DNA of 64,000 bases from Zonotrichia leucophrys gambelii (taxonomy: Eukaryota; Chordata; Aves; Passeriformes; Passerellidae): assembly GCF_028769735.1 (NCBI RefSeq), contig NC_088170.1:44560585-44624584 (forward strand). Direction: 5' to 3'. A program made the translations under genes and the position numbers. Below, in pieces: positions 12,509-23,390 of the stretch. Under the pieces are notes generated by a model, which was given only the letters and a program-made list of their open reading frames with translations, made no database searches and had not been told where the DNA came from. How positions within the stretch are numbered: position 1 is the first letter of the stretch; every line of letters starts with the position of its first letter.

Positions 12509-14683
12509 ATGAAGAATTTTTCATTTCCTGTGCAGGATAACACACATCAGACCGAGAGTCCTCCTCCTCACAGATTCCTGAGTTTGACAAATCAGTCAGA
12601 TCCTATTGGAAGACCAGAAAGAGATGAGCAATTAGCTCAAGTAGAGATTGCTGTGCTGGGGGTCATATTTCTGACAGCGTCTGTGGGCAATTTCATTCTC
12701 ATACTCGTGCTGTGGCGAAGAAGAAAGAAGCTGTCTAGGATGTATGTGTTCATGCTTCACCTCAGCATTGCTGACTTAGTGGTAGCCTTTTTCCAAGTGC
12801 TACCTCAGCTCATTTGGGATATTACAGATGTTTTCATAGGGCCAGATTTCTTGTGCAGAATTATCAAGTATCTACAATTGCTGGGCATGTTTGCCTCTAC
12901 TTATATGATAGTGGTCATGACAGTGGACAGATATCAAGCTGTTTGCTACCCTATGGTCACTTTCCAAAAGAAGAGAGCTCTCTGGAACTTCCCCATTTGC
13001 AGCAGCTGGTCTATAGCACTGATTCTTAGCCTACCACAGGTATTTATCTTTTCTAAGACTGAAATATCTCCAGGTGTCTTTGAATGTTGGGGTGAATTTA
13101 TTCAGCCCTGGGGGCCAAGGGCATATGTGACTTGGATTTTTGTAGTTATATTCTTCATTCCCTCAGCAATCCTTATCACATGCCAGGTCAAGATTTGCAA
13201 AATAATCAGAAGAAATATAAACGTGAAAAAACAGAATGAATGTGAAGCAACAAATCAGAATCAAGTCCTGCCATCCCGAGCAAGCAGTGTGAACTGTATT
13301 TCAAAGGCTATGATCAAGACTGTAAAAATGACAGTGGTGACAGTTGTTGCCTATGTTCTGTGTTGGTCACCTTTCTTCATTGCCCAGCTGTGGTCTGTGT
13401 GGTTCCCCAGCATCCTGACCGAAGGTAAGATGCTCTCCCTCCTCAGCCACAGCTGCAGAGCAGGCTGGCACGCTGCTCTCGAGTGCTTTATGTTTGCATT
13501 TTGCTTTTGTGTAAAGGTTACGTGTGGTCATTTGAGGAGGAATAAAAAGAAATACCTGGATTGATTATCTCCTATATTTAATTAGGTACAGGGAGCTTCT
13601 TGTGTTATGTGATCAAAACATCATGCGTCTGCTTTGAGTGTGTGTCTGGAGTAATTAACATTTTAAAGATTCATGAACAGCATGGGGAAAAGTATCATGT
13701 GCTTCAGCAAAGCCTCAGACTTTTAGAGGTTTTAGGTATAATAGCAGTATTTTGGGTTCTTGAGGTGAAAAGGAGCAATTGACTATACAAAGTAATAAAA
13801 TTGTTTCTTATTTACTGGGTAGAACAGTGGAATTATAAGACATCTTATTTTTTTACTATTGAAATCATATTGATGAAATCTCTGTAGTAAACTATGAAAC
13901 AGCCAAAAGTTTTCAACCATCTGTTTATAAAGCAAAAAAGCAAGCCTGAGAGAGTTATCAAACACCATGTTGTAAACAAGAATGGGCTTGTCAAATTTAT
14001 ACTATTGCCTCTTTGTGAAAGGCAGACTCTATATGTGACTTTAAAATCACCTAGTCTAAATAAAGAGGAAAAAAAAGAGATAAAAATATAATAGTCCTGC
14101 CTGATAAAAACAGTAGTTTCTGAACTTTGTTTTAAGAATTCCTCCTGTCAGTGTGAATTTGAGTCTTATTCTACATACATTTATGTCAAAATATATACCT
14201 GTATTTACTTGTATCTGTTTAACAGCTTAGTAATTACTTTTAAAATTAATGCAACTGCATCAAAAAAGAGCTATATGAAACTATTTAACTCTGAATGCAT
14301 ACAATAAAGTGTGCTTTATACCTTCAGCAATTTCAAATTGCATTGATATGGGAATTTCCTAAATATTAGATTGGTTTTAGCATAATAATAGATACAGCAG
14401 AAAGCAGCAGACTGTGAAAATGTGACTTATATTTATAAGAGTGCTTTATTTAGTCTCTCATTCCTTTAACTGCTTTCTTCTAGGTTCAGCATTCACCATT
14501 ATAATGCTCCTTGGCAATTTAAATAGTTGTGCCAACCCATGGATTTACATGTATTTCTGTGGCCAGATTCCACATTGCACAAGCAAGCAGCTGGAGAATA
14601 CCTCGGCTCAAGAGGAATCCGTGTTCACAGGCAGCATTCATCTCGCAGACAGAGACCCTGAGGAGAACAGCACTTCTGCATAA
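12509..14683 (+). CDS. AVPR2-like: V2-type vasotocin/vasopressin receptor (class A GPCR), two coding exons
   Basis: Coding parts are 12509-13424 and 14484-14683, joined in phase (G|GT) to 371 codons plus stop. Human AVPR2 is also 371 residues. It should be a plasma-membrane receptor for arginine vasotocin; V2-type members usually act through Gs and cAMP. Visible features: N-glycosylation sites N3 and N28; TM1 GN at 60-61; TM2 D89; 'FQVLPQ' 95-100; TM3 C116 pairing with C193; DRY 140-142; 'SLPQVFIF' 174-181; 'QPWGPRAYVTW' 199-209; 'CWSPFF' 285-290 in TM6; 'NLNSCANPWIY' 317-327 in TM7. TM5 with 'TCQVKI' (224-229) and the EL2 pattern favour V2 over V1/oxytocin receptors. Avian VT1/V2B naming varies, and I cannot fix the orthologue. 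The start has A at -3 and an in-frame TAG at 12494-12496. The tail is odd: a proline in the helix-8 area and no Cys-Cys pair. Confidence 0.93.
13425..14483 (+). other. Receptor intron (1059 bp, phase 1)
   Basis: Donor GAAG|gtaaga at 13424/13425 and acceptor ttctag|GT at 14483/14484 both fit the consensus. The reading frame stays open through the first 137 bases to a TGA at 13562-13564. No mobile element or other gene is recognisable inside; the rest is AT-rich with small chance frames. Confidence 0.88.
13541..13546 (+). promoter_or_regulatory. Possible intronic poly(A) signal
   Basis: AATAAA lies 16 bases before the intron-readthrough stop at 13562. With the open frame crossing the splice donor, it could end a short mRNA encoding a 351-residue receptor without TM7. 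Hexamers like this are common by chance in AT-rich DNA, so transcript data decide. Confidence 0.25.
14484..14683 (+). CDS. AVPR2-like: Receptor exon 2: TM7 and C-terminal tail
   Basis: Starts after a good acceptor: a pyrimidine-rich run from 14455 ending 'cttctag' at 14483. It supplies residue 306 onward, namely the end of the third extracellular loop, TM7 with NPWIY (NPxxY class), and a 44-residue tail ending in an acidic Ser/Thr-rich stretch ('EENSTSA'). TAA is at 14681-14683. The placement of this intron between TM6 and TM7 is shared across vasopressin/oxytocin receptors, which supports the join. Confidence 0.92.
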
Positions 14684-15245
14684 ATGCTGAGGGCTTGTTG
14701 TTGTCTTGTTACATTCCCTGTGTTCACAAGACATAGTGATATTTTACCATCACCCCTTATTTTGTGGATAAGGAAGCTGAAAAATTGGTTTTTGTTGTAA
14801 AAATATATTTCTCTGCAGTTCTGTAGCATATTCAGGAAGTTTCTGTGTTGTGCAAGCCTGACTCAGTGCTTCAATCGCCACTGTCTTATAAGAATGAATT
14901 CCTGTAAAGACTGACAAATATACATAAAAGTATCTTAGATATTTTTTGTTCTAAAGTACTTCCCCCTCTGTGATTCTGGATTTCTAAGAAGTAAAATTTT
15001 ATTACTAACTGGTTCAACAAATTGAAACGTAATTAAAAAGAAACCTGATCTAATTAACCTTGAATATGTTTTCAGATTGAACCATGAATTGTTCATCATT
15101 CTGGTGTGATTGAGGGACAATCACAAATCTTGAGAAGGCAGCACAAAGTCAGAAAAAGCTTTTGCCAGCTCTTACTAGCACCTGGTTTAAATTAACTCTT
15201 TATGTACATTTATAAAATGCCAAGCAGCTTAATATAATTAAAAAA

Positions 15246-15251
15246 AATAAA
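15246..15251 (+). terminator. Candidate poly(A) signal of the receptor mRNA
   Basis: AATAAA 563 nt after the stop codon, followed at once by a GT-rich stretch ('ttggtgtgcttgtg') that could serve as the downstream element. It lies in an A-run, so chance occurrence is possible. It would give a 3' UTR of about 0.6 kb. Confidence 0.4.
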
Positions 15252-15446
15252 AATTGGTGTGCTTGTGACATTGAACCCCTACTTCAGTTTCAAATTCCGT
15301 TGTGGATTTCAGGTATCAGCAGCATAACGGCAGTTCAGGTTTTTTGGCTTCACTCCATGGGATTTGATTTTCCATGCATTTCCTGATGTGTAAGCAGTTA
15401 ACTGGACACCTACACACACCCCATACACACACATATACATACTCTA

Positions 15447-15452
15447 AATAAA
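15447..15452 (+). terminator. Second candidate poly(A) signal of the receptor mRNA
   Basis: AATAAA followed by 'gtgggtgc', a short GT-rich element. It is an alternative to the site at 15246; a further hexamer occurs at 15594-15599. The true 3' end cannot be chosen from sequence alone. Confidence 0.35.
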
Positions 15453-18400
15453 AGTGGGTGCTAAGAGAGACGCTTTCATTTGGCATTCAGACCCATTTGT
15501 TCTAGCATGAGATTTATTGACAGAGAACCAATTATTATTTTATTCCTTAGTATCCCTTTAGGTTCAAATTCAAATATTTCCCTTTGCTGTAAAAATAAAT
15601 CTGCATATCTTTATTTCAAATGCCATTTGTTTGCTGGTTTGTGGGTGTTATATGCAGGTAGCTATTTATTTCCTTTCAATGTCTGCAATCTGATCAGAGG
15701 AATATGGAAGAAATATCGGCAAGGCTCTTTCAGGTGAGAATGGATCTGCAGGGTCTCTGTGGCACTTACATCTGGTGACATGTAAGCTGTTTGCATTATA
15801 CTGTGTTTCATCACATTTCAGTTCTCTGAGTGCTAGCAGTCTCAAATTTCAGTAGAAAAGCTATAAAATTGTGGGGTTTTAATGGTCTTTAAATTGTAGT
15901 CAAAGAAATATTGATTTTAGCTAAATACTGACTACATAGTGAGAAATTCTGCTGTGCGGTGAATAGTAATGCTTCAGGTTAATTTATTCTGAAATGACTG
16001 CATATATTATGATTTCTATCCTCTGTATAATTAGACCAGATAAGGGCAAGAACCAAATATTGCTGTTCCTTATAATGGGAAAAGCAATGCCCCAGCTCAG
16101 CTGACAAGTACAGGTCTCTATCTGTTAGGAAGAGGAAGAAGGTGGGTGAAAGTAGTACCAGAGCAAGAATGGGTTTGTATGAAGGTCTTACTATAATTAC
16201 AACTGGTAGATTTTTCTTACTGGTTTTTTTTTTCCATTCTCCCTTCAATTAGTGGTTAATAATTCTACCCCACAAAAAGTTTCCTGTTAGAGCAAATCTG
16301 TAACTCAGGTGAATGTCCTTATCCGGGGTAAGAATATCCAAGATACAATCCATTCTATTGATAGGATATTGATACAGCCACTCACTGACTTCCTAAGACT
16401 TTCAGTCAATTAGCTCTTAGTGAAGTTTTCCCTTTTGACTTAATCCAATGGTTAATGGTAGGATTTTTGTTTTTTTTTTTTTCCGTTTCCTTTGATTGTA
16501 GTTAGTTACACAGCATAATAAGCAGACTTGAAAGGAACTGAAAACAGAAATGCTTCAAGGAATCACCCGTGTCACTCACGACTGTATTGGCAGCAAAGCT
16601 CCTCAAAAGGCACTAATTCACAAAGAAAACAGGCATTCAGATTGTGTGCAGTCATCCAGATCCAGAACTGGTGGAAGCCACAGACTTCTGTTCAGATGCT
16701 ACGGTGGAGTCATTGTGCCCTTTGACACCACCTGATCTGATCTCTGGTAGAATGTTAAAGGTATAAATTCTACTATTTACATTTCTGCATTGCTGATATA
16801 TTTGTTGCCAGCTCTATAAATAATTTGGTGGAGTTGGATTTTGCAAATAACAGTACCTCAATGTGTTCATTAAAAGTCTGAGAGAAATGTTAACTGCCCC
16901 TATCTCAGATATTTTAATCAGGCAGTGAATGAAATATCAGAATTTCTTAAGTTCAACGGTGATTTTTCACTATCTGTAATGTTCAAAGCACTTATATTTT
17001 TGTCTCTCAAGTGTTTTCTTTCTGATTTTTTCATTTTTCTTCCTCTGACATCAGTCCTGCTTCTAAAAAGAAAACTATAGGTTGCACTATAGTGCAAACT
17101 ACAGGCTATGGATACTTGTAGTTTCAGTCTCTCAGGAGATATTTCAACACAGGTATTCCAGGTATTTCTCTTAGGAAAATGAAGTGGGCTTCATTTTCCA
17201 GATGTATGTCCTCATTCCACATGCCCTGCCCTGCCTACCCCGTGGGTAGCATGGACTAACAGTCTCAGTGGGGAGTTTTGTTCAGGTCCACTGTTTTTCC
17301 ATCAAAACTCATTTTCAAATGATGAGAAATTCATTTCGGTAAATTTTTTTCCTTTCCCTTTTTATGTTTAAAAATCCTTATAATGTGCACCTTTCAGAAC
17401 TTCTCTTATTTCTTGGAAAAAAAAAAGTAATTTAAAATTAAAATAAAATTTTTCTCTTAGAAAATTTATCCATCAATGCTCTTGGAAGCTGTTGTTTGAA
17501 CATCTTGTGCCCTTGCTCTACTTTTTTTGAGTTTTCGTCTGAACTATATATTTTTCAATTCACTGCACTTAGATTTCCAGCAGGTATTGCAGTATCTCAT
17601 TAAGAGAGAGGGTTGACTTTGGCACAACAGTGTAGTCTGGCCAAGGTTTTTAATCCATATGGGAGAGTCACTAACTCAAACATATGAGTCCCTAGGAGCA
17701 CTGTGGAGGCCCATAAAAATGGAAAAAATCCAATTATCAGATGAAAGCCTTTCTCATCAAAGCCTAGGTTCTGTTTTCTCACACAAATAAATTCTGAGTA
17801 AAAAAACCCCTAATGTTCCCAGTCCTGAAATGAATGACTATGTTGTTGATGCTGGCACTGTGACATGCTTTCTGGTTATCTGGGTGGGGATTTTTTTTTA
17901 TTTTCCATGATTTTGTTACTACTTGAGAAAGGCACAGTTCACTAAAAGGAATTAGATTCTTGCTTAAAAATTAGTAGTTTATGCTTTGTGGTGCAGATAA
18001 GAAGAATGAAAGACAATGTAATCTATTGGTTCTGTATAGATTTATTATAGGAAAAAGAAACTACAAAAACAACCTAGTAGAATGAAAAGAAAATCCCAAC
18101 ATGTTTTACATTATTATCAGAATATTTTGATCATTCTTTTATTCTACAGAACTGCTTATGTATTTTCATAGCCAGTCCCAGTTCACATTCTTGTAAATGG
18201 TGAATACTGAAGACAGAAGTGGTGCAAGATAATCTTTTTAATCTTGCAGTGAAATAATGCTGAGGAATTATAAAGATGGTACCCAAATAATTTCCTGAAA
18301 ATTTCACTTTGATAATTTAATTCTCACAAGGGAAAGAGTTATTGAGTGGAATAAACTGCTGCTGTGTCTGCGTTGTTGGGGGAGGACTGGCAGAGTGATA

Positions 18401-20592
18401 TGGAGACACAAATTGGAGCTGGCAGGGTTTATTCTGTGAGCCAAACATGGCTGTAATCTCTAGTGTCAAACACAAGACCAGGACAAAAGGGTCCTCAAGA
18501 GGTTGTGAGTGTTAGCTACTTTTGGCTTAAGGGTGTCATGAACTAGCAAAGGCAGAACGGGATAACCCAGCTAATCAGTTCATTTAGGAAAATTCATTTT
18601 GCGTTGGATTCTTTAGAGTAGAAAAACAAAAAAGAAAGAAAGTTGTTTTCTGGCTTCATAAGATAGAGATTTGGGCCTCAATGCCCTGGCTATCTACAGG
18701 AAACATCCATGATTATGAAACAGATTTTTCATACAGCTGTAAAACAAGATTGAAAACAGTTCAAATAGGAATTGTGTTACTTGTAGTAATGCAGCCACAA
18801 AAAATTTATATTCTACTGAGGATCTATTTATGATGATCCATAGCTGATCCATATAGATTTGAATTAAAAGGAAATCATGCTATTAGAAAATCACAAATAG
18901 AAACTGATGTAATCTATCCTACCAGATGAAAACTCTGACTGCCATTCCAAACTGTACCTCTTCAGCCCTACTTGTGCCCAGAAACAGGTCCCTCTCTGCT
19001 CTCCTGGTCCCCAGCAGAACTTCATGATCTGCAAAATACTTCCCAAACTACCTGCCTTAATCTCTTGCTAAGGTAGCAAAGGTTATCTCCACTTTGCCTC
19101 TCTGAAACAAAAGGACAGAAGCTGTCTTTTCCCTGAGCTTATATGACACTCCTGCAATTACCACTTGAGGACTTTCTGAAGGTCTTCTCATTAAGGGGGC
19201 AGATTCTGGGCATTTTTACAACCCCTCCAAAAACTGTTATTAATTTGCACTTCACTCTTTAGGAGCCAAAGAAAAAACAGACTTTGAGTGAAACTAGGCA
19301 GCCATACCCGTTCCCTCGTGCCTCCTTTTCTGCCAGTGCAGGAGACCAAAGCATTTGCTTTCTGCCAGTAGGTTGTAGCAACTAGTTTAACTGAGCTATA
19401 TCGTCCATCTCCATAATGAACTTTGGGGGCAATGAAACTCTAAGCAAAGACTTCTTGCCTTTCCATCCAAATCTTTTCTTAGAGATACAGAGCAAACCAA
19501 GTGCTATTGTATTCATCAGGAGCTTTTTTATATCATGGCTCACACTTTGAACGGTCTTTAGCATTTTGAATTTGTGTTTCTTGCATCCATACTGAAGTAT
19601 ACCAAAATCGTTAAAATTGTGTGTTATCTGGACTTTAGCTACAAATCTTCTGAATTCTGTGGTAATGCAGGAAACAGTAGGAATTTGGAGGAAACATTAC
19701 ATTGCCATCTGGGGAAGAACTTTAAAAAAGGCCAAACAAAAACATTTTAACTTGAAGAACTCTGGAAATTATGGCTGGGGAGGTGGATATAACTAAAAAG
19801 ACATCTCCTTACATGCCACTTGTCAAGACAATAGGTGTAGTAATAAATACTAAGACCCAAGAAATAATTTTTTTAGTTCCAATATTATTGCTGTGCATTG
19901 AATTCCATGAAACTACTTTGAGATGAATTTCGGTACAAAATGTTAAAAATTTGTTTCATGTTTATACATTTACTTGGATACTAAACCAAAATTTTTGCTT
20001 TCAGATGCTCTTCTTGTATTCCTTACCTTATTCATGAGTTCAGTTATTGTCTCTATCACTACCTTTGAAGAGATACTAGGAGTAAATTATCTGCTAGCTA
20101 TCACAGTGCATTGGAAATATTTGCCCATGTCTAAATGTGTTTAATAGATGTTTGACCTCAAGTGATTTCATGCTGAGTAGCTCCAGCTTTTGACTTACTG
20201 ATGGGAAAAATTGTACTTTTTCATGGAGAATACAAGCCTTCTGGCAAGCAGAGTCATGATTTGAATGCACTGCCTATTGATACATTTAATACAAATTGCA
20301 GTCTGCTGGGAATATGATTCATATTTTTGATCCTTTCTTGACAAGACTCATGTTCTGAGATGATATGTGTTTATCTTTAACTATCTCTTCCCAAAAAATA
20401 TAAGAGAAAAACCTCAGAAAAGAAGTTAATTTTTAGCTCAGCCACTGTACCAAATCTCGAGTTCAATGCATCAAAAATCTTTGCTGTGAAAGATGAGGTT
20501 AAAAACATTATTGTAGCATTTGTGTTTGTTTTGTTTGCCTTCACACAAAGAATTAATGCTGGATTGTATGATCCTTACATGTGAGCTCTGGG
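15453..20592. other. Downstream flank of the receptor, no further gene seen
   Basis: AT-rich unique sequence. It holds a 13-T run at 16470-16482 and a 16-bp perfect palindrome at 17082-17097. All open frames are under 90 codons and unrecognised. The left end may still be receptor 3' UTR. Confidence 0.45.
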
Positions 20593-20910
20593 CTCATAGA
20601 CCCATGGAATCATTAAGGTTGGAAAAGGCAGCACAATCATCAACTTCAAACATTAATCCAGCACCACCATGTTCACCAGTAAACCTTATTCTCAAGTGCC
20701 ACATCCAAATGCCTTTTAAACCCTTCCAGGGGTGATAATTCCACCGCTGCCATTCACAGCCTCTTCCAATGCCTGACGACTCTTCCAGTGAAGAAGCTTT
20801 TTCCTAATATCTAATCTAAGCCACCCCTGACACAACTTGAGGCCATTTAGTCTGTTCCTGTCACTTGTTACCTTGGAAAAGAGACTGTTCCTCCCTCCTG
20901 CTGGAATGCT
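20593..20910 (-). mobile_element. CR1 LINE 3'-end fragment
   Basis: The left end carries a decayed form of the CR1 terminal repeat ('tcatagacccatggaatcat'), then 'taaggttggaaaagg', 'agtgccacatccaaatgcc', 'cttccaatgcctgacgac', 'ttcctaatatctaatctaag' and 'acaacttgaggccattta'. This is the full antisense order of the CR1 3' region. It is 5'-truncated as usual for LINE insertion. Confidence 0.9.
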
Positions 20911-22824
20911 AGCATGCATGTGCATAACACACCAGGCTAATGCCACAGATCTGACACAGGACTGCTCTGCAGCTGCTCCTGTGCATCATGGATGAAGCAT
21001 CCCCAGCATGTTCTGCACACAGTTTATAGGAAATTTCCCTCCCAAATGCTCCCCAAGCAGGAGTAAGATGGCACTAGGAGTGCTCATGAGCTAATGTTGC
21101 ATACTGTAAGAGTGAAGCACTCTGTGTTTATATTGTGAACAGTGGTGACAAAGAGATGACCAGAACTGGACCATTTGTGTTATTAACAAGGTTATCTGCC
21201 CATGGAGATATGAACACAAACAGGCAAAGTGCCCAAGGAGCAGCTCAGGTGCATGTCCATACTGAAGGCACTAGCACAGGCACATCCATAGCTGCTTCCT
21301 GGGCTTTTTTTGTGTCATGAAACAATGCATTGAGCATCCAGCTGGACATGAACACACCAAAACAAGCAATCAGTGTGTGAAAGCTGACATCATTGTGGAC
21401 AAGTCCTGCTGGGGTGCCCCTGCCTGTTTCAGGAGTTCAGAGGGCAGAGGTGCTTTGTGGCCAAACACCTTCACCTCTTATTTATTCCATGAGCATAAAA
21501 GGAAGACACAGCACATAGTTGCATCTCTGCAACTTAAAAACATATAGGTGTGTAAATATCTTCATCTTTTGACTCCTTTTACTTCAATGACACCTTAGTC
21601 TGATACTTCTGGCATTGCTCCCAAATGATTCTTCAAGAGAAGGGAATTAAGGTGTGATAGAGGTTTTGCTCTGCTAAGAATGAGACAGTGGAACTCATCT
21701 TACTTGCAATTTAAGCAAGGACCATGAAGAGCTGAATTTTGTATTAATTACCTGAGGGACACTTAAAAATTAGACTTTCAGTTACTGAAATTAAGAAACC
21801 AGACTGAGTAGCTAACTTATTAATTCAGTAGCTTCAGATTTTCCTTTAATAAAGATTCTTTCCTGTAAATTAAAGCAGATGAGAGGAATATCATAAATGT
21901 AAAATTAGTCCAATCCTATTGAATTTTACACTGTGCCAAGGCTGCAAGATAGAATTAAATCATTGATAGAAGACAAAGAATTATCTTGAGACTTTGATAT
22001 TTAAAATAAATACAATATTTTATGTGCACCATCTGTAAAATAACTGGAGGCACAAAAGGACTATCCATAGAAAGCTATAGAATGTTGTTTTATAGATCAA
22101 TTTCTAAGGTAAGTCCATAATTTTACAATAAAAATATCCATGCCAGATATAGATATGTTTATATGGTAAAATTTAATCTTGTGATTTGATGCAAACTGCA
22201 TCTTGTAATACTCTGATTTTTTTTTTTTTTAACTGTGCTCTGAAGATGAAATATTTTCTCTGCCTTCAGGTTAAGAAATCAATTACAAGTTTATAAATGC
22301 AATTTTGTCCTGGAGGGAAATGTGGAGTTGATTCAGACAAAAGTCTCAGAACTGAATTGTATTCAAATTATTCATGAACACTTTGCATCTGTAAGGGAAA
22401 GGAATTGTGCAAGCAGTTTTTGTAGAAGCTTCAACATTTCTCTAACACTGAATGTTATAAAAACATATTGTTAGTATGCTAAGTGGCTAGAAAGTGTCAT
22501 AATTTGGTAGTGTATAAATATCCCTTACCTTCCTAGTTAATTTTTGGCACTGTATAATTTCACATTTTTTTCAATTTTTATTCACCTTGTAATAATAAAA
22601 TAGAAAAAATGAAAAAGAAATAATTGTGAAAATTCTTTTCTGAAAATTATTTTGAGCTCTGTTTCTTTAAATTCAGCTCTTCACAAATTGCTCCAGAACT
22701 CTCAAAATTAATATGTTCATTTTATTAATTCAAGTTATTTTAAAGTGTCTCAGTTCTCTGGTGTCAAAGGCAATGTAAGTGTTTAGAAGAATTTTCATTA
22801 GTGGCAAAAATATTTAGACTTCAC
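20911..22824. other. Intergenic, no gene seen
   Basis: Mixed composition. Open frames at 21135-21320 and 21317-21547 are unrecognised. A 14-T run lies at 22217-22230. Confidence 0.5.
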
Positions 22825-23390
22825 TCTATCTCCTCCTCGGCTGGAAAAGGGAGGGAAAATAGAAAGGCTTGTGGGTAGGGATAAAGACAAGGAGAGATCA
22901 CTCACCATTTACTGTCATGGGGAAAACAGACTCGGCTTGGGGAATTAATTCAGTGCTATGCCAATCAAAATCAGAGAAGGGTAATGAGAAAAAAACCCAA
23001 ATCCTAAGCCCCACCTTTTTCCCTCCTTTCTTCCTTTCTTCCCAGGCTCAGCCTCACACCCGGATTGTCTCCCTCCTCCCTGCAAGCAGGACAGGGGGCA
23101 GGGAAATGGGGGTTGTGGTCAGTCCATCACACATTGTCTCTGCTGCTCTTTCCTGCTCATGGGGAGGACTCTTCACAAGTGTTTCCCTGCTGCAGCATGG
23201 GGTCCCTGCCACAGGAGACAGTCCTTCAGGAAGCTCTCCAGTGTGAGTCCTTTCCTTGAGCTGCAGTTTTCACAAACTGCTCCAGTGAGGATCCCTTCCC
23301 AAGTCAGTCCTCCAGGAGCAGACTGGTGGAGTGTGGGCTCTCTGCAGGGTCACAAGTCCTGACAGCAAACCTGGCCACCCCCAGACATAC
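22825..23390 (-). mobile_element. Long ERV LTR-like avian repeat, copy B
   Basis: Second, shorter copy of the repeat at 980-2000, in the same orientation. Collinear blocks include 'gggaaaatagaaaggcttgtg', 'gagatcactcaccattta', 'aatcagagaagggtaatgag', 'gctgcagcatggggtccctg', 'gagctgcagttttcacaaac' and 'tgctccagtgaggatccctt'. It stops near 'tcacaagtcctgacagcaaa' and lacks the right half of copy A, so it is truncated. The open frame at 22869-23246 lies inside the repeat and is not a gene. Confidence 0.7.

Noticed and set aside
15658..15733. Exon-like 76-bp segment ending in CAG|gtgaga, a possible alternative receptor tail
   Set aside because: A strong donor but a weak acceptor, and it lies after the receptor stop and candidate poly(A) sites. 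The peptide does not resemble any receptor tail.
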